Both the position numbers and the translations under genes were made by a program. A stretch of 64,000 nt of DNA, from the NCBI RefSeq assembly GCF_000317835.1, contig NC_019790.1, positions 1 through 64,000 on the forward strand. The letters run 5' to 3'. Positions 53,898-62,818 of this stretch are shown piece after piece (within the stretch, counting starts at the first letter, position 1; each line of letters starts with the position of its first letter). The notes beneath the pieces were generated by a model. It was given only the letters and a program-made list of their open reading frames with translations, ran no database searches and was not told where the DNA came from. This DNA is from Deinococcus peraridilitoris DSM 19664. GTDB taxonomy: Bacteria > Deinococcota > Deinococci > Deinococcales > Deinococcaceae.

Positions 53898-54214
53898 ATG
53901 AGCAAGCACTTTTTTCGCGCCAAGGTGCCTGGCTGGCCGCCGCTAGAAGTGGATGCAGGCTGGGACCGGCCCCAGCAGCACTTTTACCTGAACGTCACCG
54001 CGCCCGGCCCGCCTGAGGAGGAGGACACGTCTACATCAGCATGTACGACCTGCAAATCCTGAAGTACGAGCGCGGGTATCTGTTCGGGGGTCTGAGCCTG
54101 GAGGAACTGCGCGCCCGCTTCGAGGAGCTGCGCATCACGCCGCCCGCTGGGCTGCTGGATGCCCTGGCCGACGACCAGCGCCTCAACGCCGGGAACGAAA
54201 GGCGGACGTGGTGA
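53898..54214 (+). pseudogene. Frameshifted backbone gene
   Basis: ATG at 53898 after AAGGAG opens MSKHFFRAKVPGWPPLEVDA, GWDRPQQHFYLNVTAPGPPE. In a run of GAGGAGGAGGA near 54020 one extra base shifts the frame; the real continuation is HVYISMYDLQILKYERGYLF, GGLSLEELRARFEELRITPP to a stop at 54214. Repaired length about 105 residues. Family unknown. Confidence 0.6.
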
Positions 54215-54726
54215 CGCACTACCCTAAGACCCGTGAGGAGTACAAAGCCGCGATTCTTGAGCAGGTGACACGCCTGATGGGGCATGTGCTGGCCGACGAT
54301 CCCGGCGAGCATAGCCAGGCCGAGTACATTGCAAAACAGATCCACTACGATGTGCGCGAACTGTTCAATAAAGAGCGCTGGAAGCCGACCCCCATACTGG
54401 ATGGAATCCGCGCCCGTGTGCCCCTGAACGAGCGTGTCACGCTGCTGATTCACCGGCATGACGAGCGGAACGGGCGCACCTTCGAGCAGGGGATCATCAC
54501 CGCCATTCACAGCGCGCAAAGTCACCGCGACGGAGCAGCGTTTGACTTCGTGCCCCGAGGCTGCCGAAAGCCACGCCGGTACTACTATCACGCCAATCAG
54601 GGCAGCTGCCTGAAGGTGTTCAGGGGCTATGTGAGCGAGGAAGCAGCGGCGACAGTCACGCCGCTGCTGGAGTTCGCCCCGCTGCCGTTCATCCAGTACA
54701 GGCGGGCAGAGGAGGATGCAGCATGA
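54208..54726 (+). CDS. Hypothetical plasmid protein
   Basis: A 172-residue protein overlapping the end of the previous gene (GTG at 54208 or 54211). The N-terminal half is helical (TREEYKAAILEQVTRLMGHV, SQAEYIAKQIHYDVRELFNK) and the C-terminal half beta-rich (VTLLIHRHDERNGRTFEQGI, RRYYYHANQGSCLKVFRGYV). No family recognised. The stop overlaps the next start (ATGATG). Confidence 0.6.
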   Translation: MVTHYPKTREEYKAAILEQVTRLMGHVLADDPGEHSQAEYIAKQIHYDVRELFNKERWKPTPILDGIRARVPLNERVTLLIHRHDERNGRTFEQGIITAIHSAQSHRDGAAFDFVPRGCRKPRRYYYHANQGSCLKVFRGYVSEEAAATVTPLLEFAPLPFIQYRRAEEDAA

Positions 54727-54989
54727 TGCACAGCGGAGATGAATTTTACGGTGACGAGGTCACCAGCGGCCCGGACCTCGAAGGCCTACACGGGCTGGAC
54801 TGGAACGAAGCGGCCGACTACACGCACGAGTTTGGTTCCTCCCCGAGACATGCTCGGGGAGGCCTTCGAGGCGCTTGTGCCCCGGAGGAACGACACAGGG
54901 CACGCCCGGAACACCACCGGGCTCCCAGGGGAGGAAAGCGGCCGGTGGTGTGCCGGCCGCTTTCCTCCCCTGGGCCTCAGACGGAGTAA
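54723..54989 (+). CDS. Short frame running into hairpins
   Basis: MMHSGDEFYGDEVTSGPDLE, GLHGLDWNEAADYTHEFG is a plausible coupled start (acidic, about 38 residues), but from 54835 the frame passes through two strong inverted repeats and becomes Arg/Pro-rich. The gene was probably truncated by whatever brought the hairpins. Confidence 0.35.
   Translation: MMHSGDEFYGDEVTSGPDLEGLHGLDWNEAADYTHEFGSSPRHARGGLRGACAPEERHRARPEHHRAPRGGKRPVVCRPLSSPGPQTE
54838..54862. repeat. Hairpin CCTCCCCGAG
   Basis: CCTCCCCGAG, loop ACATG, CTCGGGGAGG: a perfect 10-bp stem. First of a cluster of strong inverted repeats. Confidence 0.6.
54924..54974. repeat. Perfect 22-bp-arm hairpin
   Basis: Left arm 54924-54945 (CCCAGGGGAGG...GCCGG), loop TGGTGTG, right arm 54953-54974, its exact reverse complement. 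No U tract follows. It may terminate backbone transcription or act as a single-strand structure in transfer or replication. Confidence 0.7.
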
Positions 54990-55896
54990 GCCCGCAACGT
55001 TGGTCAGCACCAACACCAGCCACGCCCCCAGGACGTGGAACACCCACCGTGCATACAGGGTCTCACCGACCCTGTACGACCCCTGCAGTCACCCCCACAC
55101 CTCACCAGCTGCCCGGCCAGGCACGCACAGCGGAACATCCATGAAGCATTGAGGGCTTCCCGCCCTCAAACTCCCTGAAGGCCAATTCCACCTATTCCCC
55201 GAGTCCACTGATAGGAACTAGGAACAAGGACACGCTACGCGTGCAGTTCATGACCGCTGCCCGCCTCCGCGAGGCAGCGGGTCTCGCCTCTGACGCGAGA
55301 CGAAGCACCAGCGGCAGCCAGGAGCGATTGCGGGCGGTCGAGGTGATGGTCGGCTGAGCTGCTGAGCGTTGCTCGCTGCCCCCTTATGGTCGCGCGCTGG
55401 TATGGCGGTGGCGTCACAGACACTTGCCGACGTACTTGCTGCGCCGGTCCATCAGGGGGAGGCAGCAGCGGGCACCTGCCTGCTGAAATCCACACGGCAA
55501 CGCGAGAAGGCGGGCAACGCTCAGGCATCAGCAAGGCCAAAACGATCGACGTCAAGGCGCAGTAAGAAACGCGAGAAGGCGGGAACGGCAAGGCCCCCGG
55601 AACACCACCAGGGGCATGGATAGGGAGGCCCCCCAAAAGTGCGGAACATCACCGCACTTTTGGCCCCTCCTCCCTCCACGCCAACCCTCCCCCCGGCAGC
55701 GGGGACAGGTGTGGCGCGAGGCGGCTCAGTAACACACCTTTAGCGTCCCCCGCTGCCCCCGGAATACCTGAGGATTAACCAGCAAGATCACCATGAATAT
55801 ATACATTCCAAATGCCTGAAAATTTTGCCGCAATCCACCGCTTCGGCCCAAGCAACGGCCCTCAAATCGCAACCCGGATTCGACGCATTTCATACC
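54990..55896. other. Long non-coding region rich in inverted repeats
   Basis: About 900 bases without a supported gene. It holds GTCTCGC-CTCTGAC-GCGAGAC near 55280, two direct copies of CGCGAGAAGGCGGG (about 55501 and 55569) and the hairpin at 55633. GGAACACCACC occurs near both 54908 and 55599 between C-rich and G-rich flanks. An origin or transfer site is possible but not shown. Confidence 0.45.
55633..55663. terminator. Hairpin CCAAAAGTGCGG
   Basis: CCAAAAGTGCGG, loop AACATCA, CCGCACTTTTGG, extended by GGAGG/CCTCC-like flanks. The A/T-rich stem base could give a bidirectional terminator. Confidence 0.5.
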
Positions 55897-56325
55897 ATGA
55901 ACCTGATGACAACCCCCACCCAGCCAAAAATTTTCATCTCCTACAGCTGGACCTCTGAAGAACACGCAGAACGCGTGCGTGACCTGGCCGATCGACTTCT
56001 CGCCAGCGGCATCGACGTACTCCTTGACCAATACGACCTCAAGGAAGGCCAAGACAAATACCACTTTATGGAACGCTCCGTTTCCGACAAGACCGTCACC
56101 AAGGTCGTGATGATATGCGACCAGCGATACGCGGAACGGGCTGATGAACGCGCAGGTGGAGTCGGCCACGAAAGCACCATCATCTCCCCCCAGGTGTACA
56201 ACCAGTCCACCGATAAAGAAAGCAAATTCGTCCCCGTCATCTTCCAGAACGATGACCAAGGGAACCCCCTCAGTACCCCACATCTTGAGCTGAGTGCTGT
56301 ATTGGAGCGGGAAAAGGTTGCATGA
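55897..56325 (+). pseudogene. TIR/SEFIR-like protein truncated by an IS
   Basis: About 125 codons of a TIR-fold domain: PKIFISYSWTSEEHAERVRD, LADRLLASGIDVLLDQYDLK, EGQDKYHFMERSVSDKTVTK and VVMICDQRYAERADERAGGV with HESTIISPQVYNQ. This is the SEFIR/TIR_2-like form often found in bacterial defence proteins. After STPH the frame enters the IS4 inverted repeat and ends LELSAVLEREKVA. The C-terminal part is not found elsewhere. A catalytic Glu may be in the truncated region, so activity is unlikely. Confidence 0.72.
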
Positions 56326-57457
56326 CGAGGCTCAGGAGGATGGTTCGATCACTCGTTCCCCAGCGCAAAGCGGCAGCAAGGCGTTCCAAGCCGTACTTGA
56401 CGAGACTCACCGCCCGGCGTCCGTGCTTTTTGCGCTTGATGGGCCGCTGCTCGTGGCACCATGTACCGATCCGCAAGCACCAAGCCATCGCCAGCGTCAC
56501 TACGCCGACCAGCCGCTCCAACCGAGCGGGTTTGGTCATCGCACTCGCCTCAAGGTCGAACCCCCTCGATTTCTGCGCGCTGAAGGTGCTTTCTACCGAC
56601 CACCTCAAGTGGTACACGCCTCTGGTCTCGTCGATTTTCAGGTCGGTGGCCAGGGCGAGCAGTTCACCCTCGGGCGTGCGCGTCACCACCAGTTGCATGA
56701 CCTGACCGTAGATATTGGCTTTCTCCAGCAGGCCGACCACCTGTCCCGGCTCGACGTACGCCCATCCCTCATCGAGCCGCAAATCATCCACGCGGCTGTC
56801 GCCTCGAATGCGCAAACAGCGTTTCACACCCCGACGCCTGAGAAAGGCAAACCACTCCCGCCCCACGAACTCTCGATCAGCGACCAGAACGCGCCATTGC
56901 TTCGCAGGCAGCACCTTCAGCAGTCGAGCGACCAGACGCTCGCGTGTCCTGGTGTCGCTGCTGCCCCCATGGGGCAGGGCCGTCCACACCAGCGGTAATG
57001 TGAAGCCTTCAAGCACCACGCCGAGCACAAGGACGTTCAAGTCGGCTTCGCCGTACTCCCAGTTCGTACGGTCCATCGTCATGACGAGCTTGTCATCAGG
57101 GAGGAGCGGCAAGAGCAGCTTCAAAAAAACGTCCTGATCGAGCTGAGGGTCGTGTAGGCAGCGCTCGACGCGGCGCAGCTTGACTGAACTGCTGGCGTGT
57201 CCGGGCAGATGAAGTGCGAGCCGAGCGTGCTTGGTCGAACGCGCTTGGATCAGAGCGGTGACGACGTCGGCGAGGCGTTGCAGGGTGTCTCGGCGCAGAA
57301 AGGGCAAATGGTGTTTGAACACCTCGCCGAGCTTGGTAGGATCAGTCAGAGCGGCTTCTTGGAGCGACACACTCCCTTGATGCCGCTCTTTTTGCGTTTA
57401 TGCCGCGATCAAATCGCCCTTCTGGACGTTACCCACTCCGAGTTGTGGGGTACTGAG
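56269..57457 (-). mobile_element. IS4-type element (second)
   Basis: About 1.19 kb with terminal repeats CTCAGTACCCCACA on the left and its reverse complement on the right. It belongs to the same group as the element at 17626. The flanks show no shared duplication, and each side holds a different truncated gene, so the element probably mediated a deletion. Confidence 0.78.
56270..57370 (-). CDS. IS4-family transposase
   Basis: A 366-residue enzyme, the same length as the one at 17627 and about 60 percent identical by eye. First Asp in LVMTMDRTNWEYGEADLNVL, second in RVLVADREFVGREWFAFLRR, Glu in LRWSVESTFSAQKSRGFDLE. GTG start. Intact. Confidence 0.9.
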   Translation of the reverse strand: MSLQEAALTDPTKLGEVFKHHLPFLRRDTLQRLADVVTALIQARSTKHARLALHLPGHASSSVKLRRVERCLHDPQLDQDVFLKLLLPLLPDDKLVMTMDRTNWEYGEADLNVLVLGVVLEGFTLPLVWTALPHGGSSDTRTRERLVARLLKVLPAKQWRVLVADREFVGREWFAFLRRRGVKRCLRIRGDSRVDDLRLDEGWAYVEPGQVVGLLEKANIYGQVMQLVVTRTPEGELLALATDLKIDETRGVYHLRWSVESTFSAQKSRGFDLEASAMTKPARLERLVGVVTLAMAWCLRIGTWCHEQRPIKRKKHGRRAVSLVKYGLERLAAALRWGTSDRTILLSLVMQPFPAPIQHSAQDVGY

Positions 57458-57667
57458 GTCGTGAACAATCAGAAGCTCCACAACGTGCCCGATGTTCGTT
57501 CCGGCTGGAGCGTACTCGGCGAGTGTCAGGGCCGCCAGAGCGAGATGCCAGGAATGCTCTGCGGTATTTTCTGGTCGACTGGCGTTATGAAGCAAGGTTG
57601 TGCGCAAAACCGTTTTCAACGTGTCGCAGGCCAGCAAGAAATCGATTTGTCCATCCAGGCGTTTCAT
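57458..57667 (-). pseudogene. HD-domain phosphohydrolase truncated by an IS
   Basis: MKRLDGQIDFLLACDTLKTV, LRTTLLHNASRPENTAEHSW, HLALAALTLAEYAP and VVELLIVHDL form the first half of a YfbR/HDDC2-like nucleotidase, with ENTAEHSWH and HDL carrying the metal ligands. Immediately after HDL the frame enters the IS4 terminus and ends 20 codons later. More than half the protein is missing. Confidence 0.75.
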
Positions 57668-57760
57668 GTCCGAGTGTACAGCCCTGCATACCGTCGGTCA
57701 CTTTTGTCCGGATTTCAATTACAGTGCGGCCGATTCATAATTCGGGGACGTATTGCTCGC

Positions 57761-58897
57761 CTTGGTACCCGACAGTTTTGAGTGCAAGGTTCTCAGGAGC
57801 GAGTGAGGCATAAAGAAACGCGTCCCAGCCTGCCTTCGATGCCTTCCAATCCCGCCTGCGGGCATACTTCCCCGCTTACCGCAAGAACCAGCTCGACCTG
57901 CTCGTCCTGATACTCTTCGCCCTGATCACCGCGCAGGACACCCGGCATGCCAAGCTCGCCACGCGTTTCCCCGGCCAAGCCAAAACCTCCTCGGTGATCC
58001 GGCGGATTGAACGGTTCTTCCAGCAGCACCCGCTGTGCCCACTCGATGTTGCCCGCTTCGTCCTCCAAGCCCTCCCGGACGGCAAGCGCATCTTCATTCT
58101 CGACCGAACGAACTGGAAACTTGGGATGCAGGACGTCAACCTGCTGGTGCTCGCCGTTCGCTGGCGCGGCGTCGCGATCCCACTCTTGTGGGAGACGCTC
58201 GACCATGGTGGAAGCAGCAACCAGAGCATCCGCGCGGAGTTGCTCAGGCAGGCACTCGAACTCCTGAAACCCCACCAGATTCGCTTGTTGATCGCTGACC
58301 GTGAATTCATCGGTGCAGACTGGTTGGCGTTCCTGACCGGGCACCGCGTGCCGTTCTGCTTGCGCATCCGAGCAGATACCAACGTCGATGGTTTGCCGGC
58401 GTGCGAGTGGTTGCCTGACCTGAAGGCGCACGAGCGCGGGGTGATTGCGCACGAGGTGGAGGTGATGGGTACCTTCGTGAACGTCGCCGTGGCCGTGAGC
58501 GCTGAGGGTGAGCGGGTGGTGGTGATCGGGACGTTACGAGCCGAGCGGCTGCTGGACTGCTATGCCGCAAGGTGGGCAGTGGAGTCACTTTTTGCTTCGA
58601 TGAAGTCCAGGGGTTTCCGGCTGGAATCGTCGCACATGACGCGGGCGGCGCACGTGTCACGGCTGATCGGGTTGCTGACGTTGGCATTGGTGTGGTGTGC
58701 GTTGCTGGGCGCCGGGGAGGCACGGCGGGTGCTGGTCCATGGCCGCGCGGCGGTGGGGATGCTGGCAGCTGGCTGGTCGAGGTTGATACGGGCGTTCACG
58801 CGGGCCGTGTGGGGCGAGGCTGCCACGCTCCTGGAGCTGGTGGACCAGCTTTTCTCACCGGCTGGCACTTGAAGTCACAAAACTGTCGGGTACCAAG
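57761..58897 (+). mobile_element. IS4-type element (third kind)
   Basis: 1137 bases with perfect 20-base terminal repeats, CTTGGTACCCGACAGTTTTG at the left and its reverse complement at the right. One transposase gene. No target duplication is evident. Confidence 0.85.
57825..58872 (+). CDS. IS4-family transposase, start unclear
   Basis: The coding frame runs from about ASQPAFDAFQSRLRAYFPAY, RKNQLDLLVLILFALITAQD through the first Asp in RIFILDRTNWKLGMQDVNLL, the second in RLLIADREFIGADWLAFLTG and the Glu in RWAVESLFASMKSRGFRLES to the end. Upstream, a TAA closes this frame at about 57812 and the likely GTG start (57801) is in another frame, so a small indel may have damaged the N terminus. 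From GTG 57994 only a shortened protein could be made. Confidence 0.7.
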
Positions 58898-58945
58898 CTG
58901 CTACTGATATTCGCTTCGCAACATCCTTAAAATGCTTTGCATCCT

Positions 58946-59596
58946 TCATGCATTCCCTAAGCCTGCTTCTCGCGCGCGGCGGATCACCTCGTTGCGGTCC
59001 ACAGCGTGAAGCTTGCCGAGAATGCTGGACATATAGTTAGCCACAGTTTTCCCACTCAACGAGAGGCTACGAGCAATCTCGGCATTCGAGGCTCCACCTA
59101 CAATCAGGTGCAGCATCTCGCGTTCACGACCTGTGAGCTCAGGAAAGAGCTCCTGAGGAACGGCAGGATGACCACCCGAGAAAAAGTCAAGAAGCTGCAG
59201 TGCCACCCCAGCACTAAAAATCGCTTCTCCACGCCCTACAGCCCGGATGGCCCGCAGCAAGTCATCCTTGTCGGCGTCCTTCAAAACGTACCCGCGCGCG
59301 CCCGCGCGCATCGCCGCAAAGACCGATGCGGAATCTTCAAACATCGTGACGATCAACACCCGAACCTTTGGGCATTGGTGTTGAATCTGGCGAGTCGCTT
59401 CGATGCCATTCAATCCGGGCATTTTAATATCCATCAACACAACATCAGGCTGTAATGTCGTGGTCATGCGTACCGCTTCATCTCCGCTTGCCGCTTCACC
59501 CAAAACCTCAACGTCCGGCAGTGTACGCAGCAGCAACTGCATGCCGTCGCGAAAAAGGGGATGATCATCAGCGATCAGGACTCCTATAACACTCAT
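58946..59596 (-). CDS. NarL/LuxR-family response regulator
   Basis: A 216-residue regulator. Receiver 1-120: VLIADDHPLFRDGMQLLLRT (Asp10-Asp11), phosphorylated Asp56 in DVVLMDIKMPGLNGIEATRQ, Thr in VLIVTMFEDSAS and Lys in GARGYVLKDADKDDLLRAI. LuxR helix-turn-helix 150-212: PELTGREREMLHLIVGGASN, AEIARSLSLSGKTVANYMSS. The ATG overlaps the kinase stop (ATGA), so the two are a cognate pair. Targets unknown; the divergent or adjacent membrane protein gene at 61899 is a possible one. Confidence 0.92.
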   Translation of the reverse strand: MSVIGVLIADDHPLFRDGMQLLLRTLPDVEVLGEAASGDEAVRMTTTLQPDVVLMDIKMPGLNGIEATRQIQHQCPKVRVLIVTMFEDSASVFAAMRAGARGYVLKDADKDDLLRAIRAVGRGEAIFSAGVALQLLDFFSGGHPAVPQELFPELTGREREMLHLIVGGASNAEIARSLSLSGKTVANYMSSILGKLHAVDRNEVIRRAREAGLGNA

Positions 59597-61746
59597 AGAG
59601 ACTGGCTTTCCTTCCTTGCACCTTGGTGCCGCGCTAGGGGAAACACGGCGCTCACCCGCGTACCCGCTGGTTCGCGGCGTGTGATGTCGTATGTTCCACC
59701 CAGCTCCGTTGTCCGTTCCCACATCGAACGAAGTCCCACGCCAGGTCGACGCTCAGCAGGCAGACCGACGCCATCATCGAGCACGATGAGATGGACTTCC
59801 TTCTTTATCGCGTCGTAGCAGAGATGAATCTCGCAACTGCTGGCCTGAGCATGACGGGAGACGTTCATCAGGGCCTCCTGTACAATCCGGTACACGGCAA
59901 CCTCAACTGCGGCGGGTAAATTAGGAAGATCGTTCGAAAATGCAACCTTTACAGCCAGGGGCTGTTCGGTCATTCCAGCAGTATCAGCGCTGAATTTCGC
60001 CGCGTGTTCACGAATCGCGCCCGTCAAGCCAAACTCGTCTAATGTCGGGGGGCGCAGGTCATACACCAGTCTTCTCACATCCGCTACTGTCAAGCGGATC
60101 GACGAGCGCAACTTCTCGGCGGCGACAGTCGCCGCCTTAGGGTCTGTATGAATCAACTCCTTCACCGCTGCGGCGGTAAGGGCGAGTGCTGCGAGTGAAG
60201 GTGCGAGGTCATCATGGAGATCGCGACGTAATCGCCGGCGTTCTTCCTCCCGGGCGAGAATAAGTTTTTCGCGCGCTTGTTGCAATTCACGCATGAGTCG
60301 TACCCCATGCACCGCGACCCCAGCGTGTTGTGCGAGGTGTTCGAGTAAACCTCGTTCGGATGCACTCCACTCCTCTCGAGGTGCACGTGGTGCGACCAGC
60401 AACTGTCCAACTTGGACGCCTTGGTAAACCAAAGGAAGCACAAGGGGATGGGGAACGATGGTTCCCTCTGCTGCTGCAATGATGTAATCCCCATCCGATT
60501 CTAACGTGACGGCAACGAAAGGAAGTTTCAGTGCTTCCTTGACACTGAGTGCAACCGTAGGCAAGACCGCATCGGGGGCGATGGTCGCTTTCAGACGCTC
60601 ACCGAGTCGAGCGAGGACTTCGTATGGTTCATCGCGTTGGCCATAGAGCACTCGCCCGACGGCCTGTTGTAGCCAGGCGCGCAACGGTTGAAATATCACT
60701 GCAATGACGCCAGTGGCGATCAAGGAAACCATAAAATCACTTGCGGCGCGAAACAGTGCCCCTAGGTAACCGACGATCAATACGTACAGAGCGACAATCA
60801 GTCCAGTAAGGCTGGCATACACCAGCGTCCGATGAATGATTATATCGATGTCGTACAGACGGTAGCGTAAAATAGCGAACATCGTCGCAATGGGGAGCAA
60901 TGGCAGCGCAATTGCATGCAGAACTCCCGTAAGAAAGGTTGCCTGCGTGAAGTCCGGGTAGTTGATGATCACCGGAACCAAAAACAGGGTGACAGTCACG
61001 AAGGTGGCGAACGCGAACCATTTAAATTGCAGACGTTCAACACCTTGTGCCCTCATAAATCGTAGAAATGTACCTACAATACCTCCGACGAAACTCAGTG
61101 ACACAAGAATCAAGCCGGCAACATTGAGTGAGTGGAAAATATCACGTCCGGCATCTAAAACAAAAGGGTTTTGAACTTCCGGTAGGGTTTCCTCCGGTAA
61201 GCCGGGGGTGAAGGCAAGCGAGATACTGAGCAAAATTGTACCGAGCGTGGCCAAGCAAACGAAGGGGCGCCAGTTTCGGGACGGCAAGCGACCATTCGGG
61301 AAGAAAACAGGTAAGAAAATCATGGTGAGTGCCATGGTGGGTACCCACACCCAGAACGTCAACCAAGCGATGAATTCGCCAAACGGTAAGGTCCCTGGTT
61401 GAGTCACGAAGGTATAACGGGTGTACTGTACCAGCCAGGTGTTCAGGCCATGCCCCGTCCCCAAGGCACTAAAAAACCAACCGATGATGTTGCTCGGTTG
61501 TCGCACCCCGATCACGAGGCCGACCGTTGCAAACGCGAGTGTGGCAATCATTTCTGAAGGAACGAACTCAACGAACAGTCGGGAGAGCGTCAAGGAATTT
61601 AGTGCCGCCAGAACCAAACCAAAGAGAGCTTGTACGACCGAGGCGCTCCACACCGCCCAGAAAAGCCAGCGCGGGTGACTTCCTTGGCGCAACGGATCAC
61701 GAGTGTTCGTCTTCAATGAGCTGGTGACAGAGTTGAAGGTTTTCAT
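59593..61746 (-). CDS. Membrane histidine kinase (HisKA_3)
   Basis: A 717-residue sensor. About eight membrane helices lie in residues 25-390 (WAVWSASVVQALFGLVLAAL, WLTFWVWVPTMALTMIFLPV, ATFLTGVLHAIALPLLPIAT). A GAF-like domain spans about 425-485. The HisKA_3 dimerisation helix is EEERRRLRRDLHDDLAPSLA (His about 509) and the ATPase has YRIVQEALMNVSRHAQASSC and DDGVGLPAERRPGVGL. This is the NarX/LiaS/DesK class. AAGGGG four bases before the ATG sets the start. Confidence 0.9.
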   Translation of the reverse strand: MKTFNSVTSSLKTNTRDPLRQGSHPRWLFWAVWSASVVQALFGLVLAALNSLTLSRLFVEFVPSEMIATLAFATVGLVIGVRQPSNIIGWFFSALGTGHGLNTWLVQYTRYTFVTQPGTLPFGEFIAWLTFWVWVPTMALTMIFLPVFFPNGRLPSRNWRPFVCLATLGTILLSISLAFTPGLPEETLPEVQNPFVLDAGRDIFHSLNVAGLILVSLSFVGGIVGTFLRFMRAQGVERLQFKWFAFATFVTVTLFLVPVIINYPDFTQATFLTGVLHAIALPLLPIATMFAILRYRLYDIDIIIHRTLVYASLTGLIVALYVLIVGYLGALFRAASDFMVSLIATGVIAVIFQPLRAWLQQAVGRVLYGQRDEPYEVLARLGERLKATIAPDAVLPTVALSVKEALKLPFVAVTLESDGDYIIAAAEGTIVPHPLVLPLVYQGVQVGQLLVAPRAPREEWSASERGLLEHLAQHAGVAVHGVRLMRELQQAREKLILAREEERRRLRRDLHDDLAPSLAALALTAAAVKELIHTDPKAATVAAEKLRSSIRLTVADVRRLVYDLRPPTLDEFGLTGAIREHAAKFSADTAGMTEQPLAVKVAFSNDLPNLPAAVEVAVYRIVQEALMNVSRHAQASSCEIHLCYDAIKKEVHLIVLDDGVGLPAERRPGVGLRSMWERTTELGGTYDITRREPAGTRVSAVFPLARHQGARKESQSL

Positions 61747-61898
61747 GGGCCCCTTGGCTCTTGAGTTGGCATGCTTGTGCAACAACATTTTAGACGTCAG
61801 GGCTAATGTAAGAGCACGAGAGCGCGCGGTACAGCATTCCCGCGCGCTCCTCTCGTACCTTGTGAGCTGTCGGCTATCAAGCCTGCATTTCTGCTTTT

Positions 61899-62606
61899 TC
61901 AGAGGGATTGCGCTTGTCCTTTCAGCAGCGCCATACAGAGGGCGATCAACCACATGTGGAACAACACTGTTCCCAGTGCGAGGACCGGGAACATCTCCGA
62001 GACGAAGAGTGTAGCCGAACCAGTCAAACTGACGATGGCGAGCAGGAAACCCAGTATCGGCAGCCAGCGGGGCAGGCTACCTTCGCTTCGGAAGGCCAGC
62101 GACGTAGCGAGCAGAAGCACGACGCGAGGAAGTGCGCCGAGCGCCAGCAGGTATGGCGGCAATGCATCCATGGCCACGACCGTGGCCATATCTCCACTAT
62201 TCCTGGCAATATCAATCGAAATTGAATTGAGGACGGCGCCGAGAGGCCAGAGCATAGCCATTGCAGTGCCAGCAGTGATGATGATGATGGCGAGAACCGC
62301 GTTCCGCGGGGCGATACGCAGTACTGCGCTGTACAGACCCCCCAGGAAAAACAGAAAGATCGGCGCGGGCAGGGTCAGGAGGAAGTTCGTGAACCTGAGA
62401 AGCTCACCATGCTGCAAGTACCCCGCCCGCTGATTCGCTACTGGTGCTTCGTGGGAAATGAAGAGTGGAAGGACGTAGATGGCGACGAAAACCATCAAAG
62501 CAATTTGCAGAAGGCTGAATCCAATGCCACTGAGGAGCGCCCATCGCTCCCAGTTGAGGGAGTGCCGGTTCTGGAAATCTTGAGGTGCGGTGGTGGGTGT
62601 ATGCAT
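61899..62606 (-). CDS. Polytopic membrane protein
   Basis: A 235-residue protein with about six helices: ALLSGIGFSLLQIALMVFVA, LPAPIFLFFLGGLYSAVL, AVLAIIIITAGTAMAMLWPL, PYLLALGALPRVVLLLATSL, LPILGFLLAIVSLTGSATLF and LGTVLFHMWLIALCMALL. It has a short soluble N terminus. No family is certain; it is somewhat like DUF4386-type membrane proteins. AAAGGAGAGG precedes the ATG. It lies upstream of the two-component genes on the same strand. Confidence 0.72.
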   Translation of the reverse strand: MHTPTTAPQDFQNRHSLNWERWALLSGIGFSLLQIALMVFVAIYVLPLFISHEAPVANQRAGYLQHGELLRFTNFLLTLPAPIFLFFLGGLYSAVLRIAPRNAVLAIIIITAGTAMAMLWPLGAVLNSISIDIARNSGDMATVVAMDALPPYLLALGALPRVVLLLATSLAFRSEGSLPRWLPILGFLLAIVSLTGSATLFVSEMFPVLALGTVLFHMWLIALCMALLKGQAQSL

Positions 62607-62818
62607 TGACCTCTCCTTTGCCAGTCGGGATCTCGTGCTGGCTATGCGATGGCCGCAAGACAGTGTCCGACCGACTTGCGAGAAGAGTAGGAGGTTGGAA
62701 TTCCCGAGGAGTAGAGCATGTTTCCCAAATTTCCGGGAAAGGGGCTGGGAACCTCGACTGACATGTTGCAGTTTGAGGAAAGGTTGTCTGGAACGGCATT
62801 CCGGCCCCATGTTGGGGT

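Noticed and set aside
55897..56325. A working TIR-based defence system
   Set aside because: The TIR-like gene is cut by an IS and no partner effector or sensor gene is present.
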